Shown one piece after another: positions 21,321-33,100 of a DNA stretch of 64,000 nt. The DNA is taken from contig JAHLKH010000110.1 in the NCBI GenBank assembly GCA_025526915.1, forward strand, positions 1-64,000. The letters run 5' to 3'. The notes beneath the pieces are model-generated. The model had not been told where the DNA came from and ran no database searches. It saw only the letters and a program-made list of their open reading frames with translations. Made by a program: the position numbers and the translations under genes. Numbering within the stretch: position 1 is the first letter of the stretch; each line of letters begins with the position of its first letter. The DNA comes from Entophlyctis helioformis (lineage: Eukaryota > Chytridiomycota > Chytridiomycetes > Chytridiales > Chytriomycetaceae).

Positions 21321-23893
21321 ACCAAAGCCTGTCATTCCCGCCTCATCGTTCCATGCCGCTCCGTCCTCGTCGGCCTTTGCTGGATCTGCCGCTGCATCAG
21401 CAGCGAATGGCGCCAGCTCTCTTGTCGCAAAGCCAGCGAGCCGACCCATTTCTCGCCCTTCTGATGTTGGCACCGAACTCTGGACAGACAGATACAAGCC
21501 GCAGACGTACGATGATGTCATTGGCAACAAGTCCAACGTCGAGAAGCTTGCCAAATGGCTCAACGGCTGGTGCGTATTCTGCCACTGTGTCCAAGTGCAT
21601 GGCATCTGACGGTCTCGTGCACATGGATACAGGAACGCGCACATGGCTGGTGGTTTTGCCAAGTCAAGCAGCGACGAGCTGGCCCAGTGGCGCGCGTGTC
21701 TGATCTCAGGACCGCCCGGTCTTGGCAAAACAACCTCGGCGCACCTTGTTGCGCACCTGGAGGGATTCGAGGCCATCGAGTTCAATGCCAGTGACACTCG
21801 CAGCAAGTCTGCTCTCGATGTGAGGGCGGTGTCTCGTGCAGGGCTGACGTCTGTCGCTTTTCGGCTGACGCGCATTGGGTCAACAGAGCACGGTGAAAGA
21901 GTCTACTGGGACGCGGTCGCTTGCTGCCATGCTCGAGCACGGCTCTGGCGGCCCATCCAAAGTAAATTCTGGATGCGCGTGTGAGATGGGTGGCTCGTCT
22001 TCTTTGTGCTGACAGGGTTGCAACACAGGGACACGGCAGCCACGTCGCGACCAAGGGCAAGGTCATCATCATGGACGAGGTCGACGGCATGTCGGCCGGT
22101 GATCGTGGTGGTGCAGCCGAGCTCATCCAGCTCATCAAGAAGACCAAGGTGCCCATTATCTGCATCTGCAATGACCGCTCGTCGCCCAAGATCCGGTCGC
22201 TGGCCAACCACTGTCTGGATCTTCGGTACCGCAGGCGAGTCGATCAACCCCCGAGCGCTTTGATGCAGCACGCTAGACTGACACATGCGGACCAAAGACC
22301 GACTGCCCAGCAGGTCGAGGCACGGTTCAAGGCCATCTGTGCCAAGGAGAAGCTTGAGCTCAAGCCCAACGTCATTGGCGAGCTGGTTGCCAGCACGTCT
22401 GCTGACATCCGCCAGATTCTCAATGTTCTGTCCACCTACCGTCTCACTGCCAGGACCATGACGTTTGACGATTCCAAGGCACTGTACGTTTTGAACGGTT
22501 CATGTGGATGTGAGATGCATGCCATGGCTGATGTATATGCTTTGCGGGCTCGTGAACAGGGCAAGAACGATCGAAAAGAATGTGACAATGAGTCCATTTG
22601 ACATTGTCGGCAAGATGCTCGGCCAGGGATCGTTCCGCAGCATGTCGTTCATGGACAAGGTCGACATGTACTTTCAGGACTATTCTCTCATGCCGCTGAT
22701 GGTCCATGTGAGTCGCATGCCACCGTGTGGGTAGTGATGCGCGCATGCTGTGCTGACGACTGCTGGTGGTGTGACTGCAGGAAAACTACATGAACATGGT
22801 GCCTGCCATTGCGCGCGAGTCGGGCTTTACAGGCAAACGCGGCGAGCTGGAGGCTGTCCGCATGCTCAGCGAGGCTGCCGACTCGATTGCGTTGGGAGAT
22901 CTCGTCGAGTCTGTCCAGCGCAAGGAAAACAACTGGGGTCTTTTGCCTGTGCATGCCGTCATGTCGACAGTCCGCCCGTGTTTCTTTGCCCATGGTTCCA
23001 GTCGCACTCAGTTTGCCTTTGCTGGGTAAGTGCAGTGTTGTGCTGTGCTGTACCGCCTCTGCCCGCTCGATCAACCCACGTCCTCATTCGTATGTGCACG
23101 GGCAGATGGCTTGGGCAAAACTCAAAGCAGGGCAAGACGGCGCGACTGCTGCGCGAGCTGCACCTGCACATGCGGCTCCGCATCTCGGGCGACAAGAACC
23201 AAGTACGACAGCAGTACATGCCTGTTCTGGCGGCGCGTCTCACTGCGCCGCTCACCCAGCTTGGCACCGACGGCATCGACGACGTCATTGCGCTCATGGA
23301 CTCGTACTACATCACCAAGGACGACTACGAGGCTGTCATGGAGATGGGATACGAGGATCTGTACAAGGATCTGCCCACGGCGACCAAGACAGCGTTCACG
23401 CGGTCGTGAGTGCATTACATGCTTGCTGGACTGTATGTCTTGGGACTGACGCGAGCTTTGACGCACACGCTTGCAGGTACAACAAGATGAGCCATCCGAC
23501 CCCGCTGCTGAGTGTTGTGCAGTCCAAGGGACGTGCCGGTAGTGGTGGCGGTGGTGGTGGTGAAGGCGTGCCTGATTCCGACGAGCTGCTGGATGTGGAA
23601 GAGCCGGTTGCTGATACTGGGGGTGCGCGGACGGCGACGACGATGACGACAATGCACTGGCCGGCGACCGATACATCAAGCAAAAGGGCGGGGCAGCCAC
23701 ATCGACCCGTGGCGCACGCGGCGGACGTGGAAGCCGCGGCGGTGGCAGCAGTCGTGGAGGTGGTCGCAGTGGCGCTGCCTCTGCGGGCGGATCGAGCAGT
23801 TCGGTTGGAAGTGGATCTGGGTCTGGATCTGGATCTGGATCTGGATCTGGATCTGGCCGCGGTCGTGGCCGTGGCCGTGGGCGTGGCAAATGA
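19405..23893 (+). CDS. RFC1: Replication factor C subunit 1 (clamp loader large subunit)
   Basis: Loads PCNA in DNA replication and repair. Thirteen exons; the first is just the ATG (19405-19407), then 19569-19610 (SKDIRSFF, the PCNA-binding N-terminus), 19719 onward, about 19983-21013, 21087-21569, 21633-21819, 21887-21961, 22029-22234, 22298-22483, 22560-22707, 22781-23025, 23106-23405, 23477-23893. The exon 3/4 join is uncertain because of a GT microsatellite. The BRCT domain runs GLSFVFTGELSS ... VVVGDDPGESKLAKVKTLK. The AAA+ core has Walker A GPPGLGKTT, EFNASDTRSK and Walker B IIMDEVDG. The C-terminal RFC1 domain follows, ending in Gly-Ser and Gly-Arg runs. The intron at 22235 starts with GC. 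A G5 run at 23619-23623 lacks one base relative to the expected acidic tail. ACGCGA motifs lie upstream (19328, 19393). Confidence 0.95.
21277..21320 (+). repeat. (GCT)n trinucleotide repeat coding for polyalanine in RFC1
   Basis: About fifteen uninterrupted GCT codons between the BRCT and AAA+ domains of RFC1, encoding an alanine run in a linker. Confidence 0.95.
23813..23855 (+). repeat. (GGATCT)n hexamer repeat coding for Gly-Ser in RFC1
   Basis: Tandem GGATCT units, one variant, near the 3' end of RFC1. They encode a (Gly-Ser)n tail that runs into a Gly-Arg stretch. Confidence 0.9.
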
Positions 23894-24030
23894 TGACCGT
23901 TTGCAATTGCTCATACACACAAGCGTGCAGGCATGCATGCATGCGTGCATATGCCAACAAAGAATCCCGGATGTATGGACTCTAGTTTATACATTAATAT
24001 TCGAGGATGGCAGGTGGACTTGGCAGCCAG

Positions 24031-24849
24031 TCAAGGCCCATCGGCACGTATGATTGTGACTAAATCCTGATGAATGGGAAGCTGCCTGTGTGCGTGCCAC
24101 CGTTCCGCCATGACATCCGTCTCTATCCTCCGCTGGTGGGGCGACTGCAACGCTTGGTGCACGACCATCAGGCACTCGATCGTGCCGAGTCCGTACCAGA
24201 ACACGATCGCATGCCATATCAATCGCAGCGAGACGTCGTCCTCGGTCGTGAGCACCAGAATCAGCGGATCAGCCACGAGCGTGAGTGTGCAGAGCACCAT
24301 GAGCGTGATGTACTTGGCACGCAGACCCAGCGGCGTGGCCTTGAGCTTGTACAGGATGAAGTAGCACATGAACCACTGCTGCGCCAGGTCGTAGACGACG
24401 ACAATCAGTCCCCAGCCGGTGATCACGAGCTCGACCGACACCGACTCGACGACGACGAGCAGACTCATTTGGGCAGCGAACATGACCAGCCCAATCACCG
24501 AGACGGTCGTCTGGGCAGCCAGAATGGCCCTGCTGGAGAGGCTCGCCACATACGGCGCAACGACCTTGAGGAACTCGAGCTGCGTCCAAAAGAAGATGGT
24601 GATCATGGCCATGGTGATGGCGGACGCCAGCCGCTGGAGCAGCCGGTCGCCTCGGCTGTCGTGCGGCCATGCAGCCCAAGCCAGGACAAAGATGCTGGCG
24701 GCGGCGATGCCGAGGACGATGCTGGTGCGGATGCCGAGAATGTACAGCGATGTCGGGATACGCAGTGTCCGGACGAGCAGGATGACGCTGAATGCGATGT
24801 AGAGCGCCATGCATTGGAGTGCGAACAGGTCCAGGGCGTTGAAGGGCAT
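24031..24849 (-). CDS. Seven-transmembrane protein of unknown family
   Basis: Intronless frame of 272 codons from the ATG at 24849. Seven hydrophobic spans are evident: about residues 8-27, 34-60, 75-95, 105-130, 138-168, 178-200 and 208-230, with a short extracellular N-terminus and a polar C-tail, the topology of a 7TM receptor. I do not recognise DRY, NPxxY, a retinal lysine or other GPCR family motifs, so receptor function is only a topology-based guess. It is divergently arranged with the Misato gene. Confidence 0.65.
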   Translation of the reverse strand: MPFNALDLFALQCMALYIAFSVILLVRTLRIPTSLYILGIRTSIVLGIAAASIFVLAWAAWPHDSRGDRLLQRLASAITMAMITIFFWTQLEFLKVVAPYVASLSSRAILAAQTTVSVIGLVMFAAQMSLLVVVESVSVELVITGWGLIVVVYDLAQQWFMCYFILYKLKATPLGLRAKYITLMVLCTLTLVADPLILVLTTEDDVSLRLIWHAIVFWYGLGTIECLMVVHQALQSPHQRRIETDVMAERWHAHRQLPIHQDLVTIIRADGP

Positions 24850-25128
24850 TGGCCGCCTTGACTCGATGGTGCACTGCCGAAGGTGTGGTGAATCCAGGCA
24901 GACGGTTCAAGCCACGCAAAATGGTATCTAGTCACGTGCCATCACGTTCTATCACGTGATACGACTTCTACTCTGGCATCGATTCACTCGATTGACCCAA
25001 CCGACCACTGAGCAGCCAAGGTAGGTGGTGTGGCATGGCCGCAGATGTGTGTGTGTGCGCCGTCCACAGGTGGTCCATGCTGGCTGCTGACTCTTGGGCG
25101 ATGGCGTGATATGCAGGCACCATCCGAG
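24850..25128. promoter_or_regulatory. Divergent promoter with clustered CACGTG sites
   Basis: The 279 bp between the 7TM and Misato start codons contain CACGTG at 24933-24938 and the palindrome ATCACGTGAT at 24951-24960, with a half-site ATCACGTT between them. Spacing of about 20 bp puts two cores on the same DNA face. bHLH/Cbf1-type factors bind such sites in fungi. Confidence 0.5.
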
Positions 25129-27430
25129 ATGGGACGGGAGATTGTGACGCTGCAGCTCGGGCATCTGGCCAGCTTTGTGGGCACACACTTTTGGAACACA
25201 CAGGCAAGCTGGCTGACTGTCGCCGGATGGCTGGATGGTTGACTGGCTGACTGGCTGGATCGCTGTGTGTTTCCGCTGGCTGTTGACTGTGCACAACCAC
25301 TGACGCTCGCTGTGTGTCTGTGTCTGTGCAGGCTGCGTATCTCGAGAGCCAAGAGAACGAGCTTGATCATGACGTGCTGTACCGCACGGGCGAGACTCGC
25401 AAGGTGCGCTGCTGACTGGCTGCCGGACTGGTTGGCTGGCTGCACGGTCCATGCACCGACTGACGCCCTGGCTGCTTCTGCAGGGCGAGAAGACGTACAC
25501 GCCACGCCTCGTCATCTGCGACTTGAAAGGTTCGCCTAGTTCAGCAGCAGCAGCAGCATCATTCCAACTGCTGACACTGGGCTTGTCTGCATGCAGGCAG
25601 TCTGGGATCGCTCAAGCCGACCAGCGAGCTGTACGAGGCCGCCGACCAGCAGGTGAACACATGGCGCGGCAAGGTCGAGACGTTCGAGTCCGACCGCCAC
25701 GCCAAGAACGCATTCCTGCAGGCTCTCGATGCCGAGGATGCGTCAACAGCCAAGCCCTCGTATGCGAGCGATCTGTCGAGCAGCGTGCAAGTGTGGTCGG
25801 ACTTCAACTCCATCTACTACCACCCGCACACCATCTTCGAGCTGACGACGCATGTGCATGGCGATGAGCACAACCGGTTCCTGCTCTACTCGCGTGGACG
25901 CGACGTGTACGACGAGCTTGCCATGGTAGGTTTACTCGAGTGCCAGGCTGTGGGCTGAGCGCTGGCTGACTGTCGAGGGAGCAACAGGTTGATCATTTGC
26001 TGGATGACCGCATCCGGCCGTTTATGGAAGAGTCGGACAACCCGCAGGGATTCCAGGTGCTCGCAGACACGTTCGACGGCTTTGCAGGCGTGAACGCAGC
26101 CATGATGGAGGCGCTGCAAGAGGAGTATCCAAAGAAGGCTCGCGTCGTTTTTGGCATCTCGCCGCCCGACCGCAGCCACATGTCTCGCGTATGTCTGCCC
26201 ACCTTGTTTGCCCACCTTGTCTGTCGTCTACTGGCTGCAACTCACATGCACGATCAACAGGAACACCAGATGCTGCAGGATGTCAACCAGGCACTCTCGC
26301 TGCATTGCATGAGCGAAGCTGCGTCGCTGTACATCCCTCTGCGCGCACCGCCACCAGCTGCGTTTGGTATGCAGGCTCCTTGGAACAGACGTCTGCGCGC
26401 GCAGGCCAACATGTACGAATGGAGTGGATACCTAGCATCGGGCATCGACAGCGTCACCATGCCGTTCAGACTGCGCAATGACGCGCGACTGGACATGCAC
26501 GATCTGTCTGTGCTTCTCAACCCGCGCGCATCGACAGCAACGGCTGCGATGGCCATGGCGCTGCCGCTGCCGCTTCCCGTCGATGCGGGCGTGGGATCAC
26601 TCGACAAGATCTTCCATGTCGCACGCGACGGCCGGTTCGACGCGGCTTGGGATCTTACTCTGCAGACACCCTACGATATGGTGAGACTCTTGGCAGCCGT
26701 TCCTCTGACTGGTGGTCTGATGGCTTGGAGTGGCAACTTATGGCGTGTGTTGCTCTGCTGTTTAGATGGACCGCAACGCAACAAGCGCATTTGGACTGTT
26801 CCGCGGCATCTCCTCTGTTCTCGAGACGCAGCCAATCATTCCTGGCGAGCCGTAGGTCGCTGTGACCCAGCCAGCATGCCGAGAACGCGTCACTGACTGG
26901 CTGCTGTCTTGCTTGGACAGTCGGTGTACACCAACGCAAGTCAAGGATGCCATCAACATGTTCATGCGCAACAACGGCCCCATGATGTCGCACAGGTGTG
27001 TATCGCACGGCATTGCCATGCGTCCTGCAGATGGCCTAACACGCCTATGACGTCCAGTTCGGTCATCAACGCGCCGTTCCCCGTGCACGCGAGCTTCCCA
27101 TCTCTGTTTGACCACACGGTGACGCCTAGCGGTCTCGTGGACGACACACGCACCAAGGAGTCGCCGTCCGTGCTGGTATCGCAGTTTGCACTGTATGTGC
27201 GTCTGCATTCATCGCCAGCAATCCGCAAGCTGTACGACAGTGCAGCAACGACGCTGTCGTCCACGGCGCGCGGCAGCTGGGTGCTGAATGATTTCAGCGA
27301 GGGTCAGTCGGCACTGGACCGATCCGACTTTGTGGCCATTGCCGAGACGCTGCGCGAGTATTCAGAGGGATACGGCGATGTCCATGGGCTGGGTAGCAAC
27401 AGCAACGATGGCGATGACAACATGGACTGA
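25129..27430 (+). CDS. DML1: Misato/DML1 homologue (tubulin-like mitochondrial distribution protein)
   Basis: Tubulin-like protein required for mitochondrial inheritance and morphology. Nine exons: 25129-25203, 25332-25403, 25484-25529, 25597-25925, 25988-26188, 26261-26680, 26766-26851, 26921-26995, 27058-27430. The N-terminus REIVTLQLGHLASFVGTHFWN is the family signature (here cited in parts: REIVTLQ, GTHFWN). WSDFNSIYYHPHTIFEL and FQVLADTFDGFAGV follow in the expected order. Intron 1 begins GCAAGC (25204) rather than GT. All other donors are GT and all joins are in phase. An in-frame ATG at 25111 would add six residues. Full length with no frame break. Confidence 0.93.
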
Positions 27431-27572
27431 TGCTGATGCGCACTCCTTAACCACCATTAGCATGTGTTGCAGTGTGTTGCGGCCAAATGAAATCCATTGT
27501 ATTCTTGGCAACCATTCCGAGCCAATCCGAGTGGACGCCTTGCGCATTGCAGTCTTTCGACGTGCGCACACA

Positions 27573-28776
27573 TCACTTGCGCTTCTTGATGTTGGAGCCG
27601 CCTGCAGCAATGGCCTTGGACTTTCCGCCCACAATGCTCGACGCGCTGTCGCCAGTGACCTTGGGCGGAGGGGCAACACCGTCCTGTGAGTGTCAAGACC
27701 GCCAACCAAACCGTCAGCAACGAGAAGCATGGCAGGCATTGCACTCATCAGCCGATCCGCTGCTCGCCTTTGCGTTCTGCTCGTCAGCCATGGCCTGCAT
27801 CTTGGGCAGAACAAAGAAGAGGGCAAGCGTGACACCAGTCATGAGCAGCATGGGGTTCATGAACAGCGACATGATGTTGAACTTTTCGCGCTCCTGTAGC
27901 AATGCACAAGCCACCCAGATGTGCGATTAGCGCTGGCTGCTTCATGCACTACGGCTGCGATGGACGGGTGAGCGCAGACCTTGAAGACGTTGTACGAGCC
28001 CAGAGGCTCCAGAACCAGAGGCGTGCTCAGGTAGCTGCCAATGCGCGACCAGCTCTTTCCAGCGGCCGTCTTTGACGCACGGACTTCTTGCCATTGACAT
28101 CCAGGCGGATCTACACGCAACGCAGACGCCATGGACGGTTAGCTCTGCAGGCACGCATGCCAACGAGCCATGCATGGATCAACGACGGCTCACGGTGTCA
28201 AAGCCAAAGCGGCCGGCCATGATCTGGAGCTGGTGCGAGCCGTCGGGGATGGAGGGGCTGTCCAAGCAAGGGGGTGCCGGGCGGATCAGTCCAGATGTAA
28301 GCCGGGCAGCCCAGGCGCCACAGACGACTCACAAGAAGAACTCGCCGTCTTCGGAGACTTGGCTGACGAGCTCGCCAAAGTTGATGATGACCTTTGAGTT
28401 GATGGGCAGGTCTGCGAGGTCTGTGTGCGGATGTGTGTTAGGGCGGGAGTGCGTGCGACAGGTGGACATGCCAGGGCAGGCAGGCGGCAGGCAGGCAGGC
28501 AGCTTGAGAGAGCAAGAGGCGCTAGGCGAGGACACACCTGTCAAGACCAGGTTCGTGGCGATGCGGCCGCGCAGGCTGGCGGCGTGGGCCGAGATGCTGC
28601 AGCACGGGGCACGAGGCAGCATGGTCAGTGCGCTTGCTGCTGGTGGGCATGGGCTGCATGGGCAACCGCACACGCAGCACACACGCAGCACACACGCAGC
28701 ACACGCACCTGCTCAGCAGCAGCAGCACAAGCAGCAGCGGCACTCGCAGCACGCAAGATCCAAGCATCGAGAGCAT
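27573..28776 (-). CDS. EMC7: ER membrane protein complex subunit 7
   Basis: Lumenal/membrane subunit of the EMC insertase. Exons: 28776-28709, 28596-28538, 28420-28333, 28257-28194, 28110-27980, 27893-27768, 27683-27573. A signal peptide (LLLVLLLLS) precedes a beta-sandwich carbohydrate-binding-like domain (GRIA, KVIINFGELVSQVSEDGEF, GSHQLQI). The C-terminal block FNIMSLFMNPM then LLMTGVTLALFFVLPKM is the diagnostic EMC7 membrane span, and the tail is Lys-rich. The final intron begins GCGAGC (27767). Near 28081-28085 one base seems missing between the NGKK and VRASK halves of a conserved strand. The start codon lies 23 bp from that of the divergent isomerase gene. Confidence 0.88.
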
Positions 28777-28799
28777 CGAGGTTTACCGAAACTCAAACA

Positions 28800-30073
28800 A
28801 TGACCGACGACCGGCTGAGCAAGCCGTTCGAGACGCTGCGCGTGTCGTTCCCGGCCGAGTGGGTGCTGCACGTCGAGCTTGCGCGCAGCCGCCAGCTCAA
28901 CTCGATGACGTCGCTCTTCTTTGTCGAGATGACCGAGGCCTTCGAGGCCGTGCGCCGCAGCAGCGCCATCCGCGCCGTCGTCGTCTCGGGCGGCGATGCG
29001 CGCATGTTCACGGCCGGCCTGGATCGTGCGTTGGTGCCTCTGGCTGTGTGCTGCTGAGCCTCTGGCTGTGTGTAATGCCAGCCACCGACTAACCACCAAC
29101 TAACCACCATCAACCACCAACCATCCACTGGTGCATGTCCAGTCAAGGAGACCGGCGGCTTCCCCCAGCCGGACGCCGACCCTGCCCGCATGGCCCACGG
29201 CTTCATCAACAAGGTCCAGGCTCTCCAAAAGTCGTTCAGCGTCATCGAAGACTGCGGCAAGCCTGTCATCGTGGCCGTCCACGGCATGTGCGTCGGCGGT
29301 GGCATCGACCTCATTGCTGCCTGCGACATCCGCTTCTGCACAAAGGATGCCGCCTTCACCGTCAAGGTGTGTGTGTGTGTGTGTGTGTGTGCCAACACCA
29401 ACGCCGGCACCAGCGCCAATGCCGCCCGCTGTCCGCTCGATGGTGGCACTCACGTGCTGCTGTGGATCTTCATTTCCGCGGCTTTGTGCCCTGGCAGGAG
29501 GTCGATGTCGGCATCGCTGCCGATCTCGGCACGCTGCAGCGTCTCCCCAAGGTTGTTGGCAACGACAGCTGGGTGCGCGACGTCTGCTTCACGGGCCGCA
29601 TCTTCCTGCCGCCGAGGCGCTTCAGTTTGGCCTCGTCAGCCGCGTGTTTGAGGACAAGCAGAAGCTCATTGGTACGCTCTTGGCATGGCAGCCTCGCGTT
29701 GGCTTGTCTTGATGGCTCACATCTCGCTGCAGACGAGGCGCTTGCAACTGCAAAGTTCATTGCGTCCAAGGCTCCTCTTGCTGTCCATGGCATAAAGTAT
29801 GGCCCTTTGTGATCTGTGATCTACGGTCTGTGGCTGACGTTGTCGTTGCAGGACCCTTCTCAACTACTCGCGCGAGCACACCACCAAGGACTCGCTCGAG
29901 TACACGGCGCTCTGGAACTCGGTCATGATGAACTCGCCTGTAAGCTTGCTCTCCTGTCACGTCCATCCTGTGTATAGCGGCTGATTGCGTCCACAATGAC
30001 GATCTTGCAGGACACTATCCTTGCTGCCCAGGCTGCCATGACCAGAAAGCCCGCCGTCTTCCCCAAGCTCTGA
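28800..30073 (+). CDS. Delta3,5-delta2,4-dienoyl-CoA isomerase (ECH1-like)
   Basis: Crotonase-fold enzyme that shifts double bonds in unsaturated fatty acyl-CoAs during beta-oxidation. Exons: 28800-29025, 29143-29366, 29498-29671, 29733-29796, 29852-29939, 30011-30073. Key blocks: FTAGLDL, then VHGMCVGGGIDLIAACDIRF (oxyanion-hole glycines), then EVDVGIAADLGTLQRLPK, where the acidic residues are the catalytic ones of the ECH1 branch. The C-terminus FPKL ends in PKL, a tolerated variant of the PTS1 peroxisomal signal. There is no mitochondrial presequence. A missing base around 29604-29610 breaks the frame in the conserved AAEALQFGLV segment. Confidence 0.88.
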
Positions 30074-30145
30074 CGGTCCATCCACCGTTTTGGGCTGAAT
30101 GAAATGCATCTTGCCACTTTGCCCGTTTCGCGATACAAAACACCC

Positions 30146-33100
30146 ATGGCTGCCACGGCTGCCGGGCAGATACCAGCAGCAGCCACAGCCACAGCCGCGA
30201 CATCGTCGTCGCCAAACACCATCCTCACTGCACCCATCGCCCACCTCATTGTGCAGTCCTACAGCGGCGAACTCTCCTCTGACGGCATCTACACTGGCCC
30301 AGGAATCGCCGACTACTATTCTGGCCACAAGTACGCCGGCCACTTCAAGGACGGTCTTCTGAACGGCTACGGCACGTACCAGTGGTTCGACGGCGTCACG
30401 TACGAGGGCCAGTTCCGTGACAACAAGATAACGGCCAAGGCTCGTACACGTGGTGAGGCCGTTGTCTTGCATGCCGCATGCTGGTGTCGCTGCGTTCGCT
30501 GGTGTCGCGTGCTTGACGCGTGAATGTTCTGTGCGCACGGCCTGCTCGAGCACCATTGCTGACACGGTCGCTGGCACGGCTTGGATGGCCGTCAAAGGAA
30601 CGATGGATGCACGTACTCGGGCGAAGTCGTCCACGGTCTGAGGCATGGATACGGCCGGTTCGAGTACACCGACCGCGGCATCTTCTTTGAGGGCGAGTGG
30701 CTTGACGGCAAACCCAACGGCCAAGGGTTCATCCAGTACGACGACACGTCGTTTTACAAAGGCAAGCCGCCAGTCTCTGGACATTCGTCACCGACAACAA
30801 CCTGCTGGTTATGCTGACATGGCATGACATGGCGCTGCGTTGCGTGGAATGGCAGGCGGATGGAAAAACGGCAAGCGTGATGGTGTGGGTATCATGGGAT
30901 ACAGGTCGGGCAACGTGTATGAAGGCGAATGGCGCAACGGCGTCAAGCACGGCCAAGGCAAGCTGACGTGGAAGGATCGTGGCGAGGAGTACGAGGGCGA
31001 GTGGAAGGACGGGAAGCCAAACGGGTTTGGCGTCTATGTGTGGCACATTGCCGCGATTCGTGGCCATCAATACCCCATGCAGAACCGATACGAGGGTAGG
31101 GATTTGCTGGCAGGAATGGGTGGACACGCATGGCTGCTTGCTCACGCGCTGTGCCTTGTCCGCAGGAAAGTGGTTTGATGGCAAGCGGCATGGCCACGGC
31201 GTGTTCCAGTACGCCACCGGTGCCAAGTATGACGGCGAGTGGTTTGCCAACATGAAGGTACGCAACACGTGCTTGTGAATGCAACCCCTTCGCTAAAGAC
31301 TGATCTCTTTGCACTTGATCTGCCAGCACGGCAAGGGCACGTTCATCTCGGAAATGGCCGCATCTACGTGGGCGAGTTCCACAACGATCGACCCGTTACA
31401 GACTTTGAGCGCTTCAGGAACAGTGAGTCCGATGCATCCGCGTTTTCGATACCATGCGTGCTGACTCGCAGCTTCCGCCACGGCATGCAGACACGCCGTA
31501 CAAGTTTGTGATCCAGGCACTGTCGCCCAAAGAAACAGAGGACGAGACGCTCAAGCAGATCCATGCAGTCCTCTTCCGCCACATGGGTGAGACACTGGCC
31601 TGCATAGTTGCTCAGCACACGCGATGCATGACCATGCTCACTGAAACTACAAAAGTTGATCTGTGCAAGATATACCGGTACTACAGTAGCATGACTAAAG
31701 TGGATCCGGCCAACCCTAAGCAGGTCATGACGCGGTATGGCATGTGGAAGCTCTTCTACGACATCAAACTCGTCCACAATGGGTACACGATCGGTACGAT
31801 GAGTCTGCACATCGCTGCCTCATGTACGCTGCGCTTGGAGTTTAACGCGATGGGGGCATGGTCGCACGTTAGCCGAGCTCGATCGAGCCTATGCCAAGGC
31901 ATTCATGAATCATCCGCAGTTTGGGTTCAGATACAATGTACGAATGGCAGCAGCATCACGTCTGACTTTGGTGCATCTACTATGCTTCAAACTCTCTGAC
32001 CAGCTGAAACACGGTACAATGCCAACAGGACCCGCACAACTCGCACGAGCAGTTTATCCTGCATGACTTTTTCGAGTACCTGATGCTCGTGGCGTACCAT
32101 GTGTACCACGATCACCCCAAGCTGTCAATCCACGAGCACGGCGTGGCTGCTTGTCTATCCTATATGATCGACAAGGATCTGCTTCCCTTGGCACTGCCTC
32201 TTGCCGAAGGAACGCGTCCTGCGCCATCCAAATTTAGCCAGTTCATGGACATCTTTCGGCAGGCAGGTGGCATGCAGTTGCCTGCCATTGTGCGCTTACT
32301 GATTGCGTTCCCGTGGGTAACAGAACTTTCAAGAGCTGTTTGGCGCGCGTATCGAGAAGACGTACGACCAGATGGCCAAGCGACGCGCCAATGCGCTGCC
32401 AAAGTCTGCAAAGGACAAGACAACGACCATCCGCGAGACACTGCTCACTCTCAAGGTTTGTCTGCCTGTCATCTGCATGACCTGACGAGCACGCAGTGGA
32501 ATCAAAGCAGCACCAAACTGACGGCTGGTTACAGCACTACAAGCTGATTGGGCAATCAACAGCCGAATCACCATCCCGGCGATTCTGGAGCACTATGCGC
32601 AGTTCATTCCCTCTGTCGTCGACGGCGGGACATACAATCTCGAATACGAGGCAAGCCATCCAATCATCTATCCTATTCGACCACCAAACTCACTGCTGAT
32701 TCGCATCCGACAGCTTGTGCACATGGACATTTTTCATGCAGTCTTTGCCGTCGGCTGCATTCTGAGCAAAGACGAGATTGCCGAACTCAAGACGATACTC
32801 GGCGAACCATGGGTGGACGACATTGATCTTGCAACCCATGTCTCCACGGCGCTGTCTGCGGCAAACGACTCGCATCGCGGTGTCAATGGCATGGCGCGCG
32901 AAGCCTCCAACACATCACACACGCTTGGCCAGGAGCAGCCCGATCGGTCGTCGCGCGTGTTTGGCCCACTGGCGACTGGCAGCACGCTCCGCTCCTCGCA
33001 GCAGCAGCTGGGGTCCGGATACATTCCCACTCGCAAGCAGTCGTACCGCTTGGATAGCGTCAGCGTCGCCGGCGCGCGTCTCGAGGCTGACCAGCGGTTT

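Noticed and set aside
27441..27460. U12-like branch site and acceptor (TCCTTAAC then CATTAG)
   Set aside because: It lies after the Misato stop codon and no U12 donor is found upstream; chance match in the 3' flank.
29604..29610. Programmed -1 ribosomal frameshifting as cause of the many frame breaks
   Set aside because: No X-XXY-YYZ slippery heptamer or following stable stem is common to the sites, and the affected genes are unrelated.
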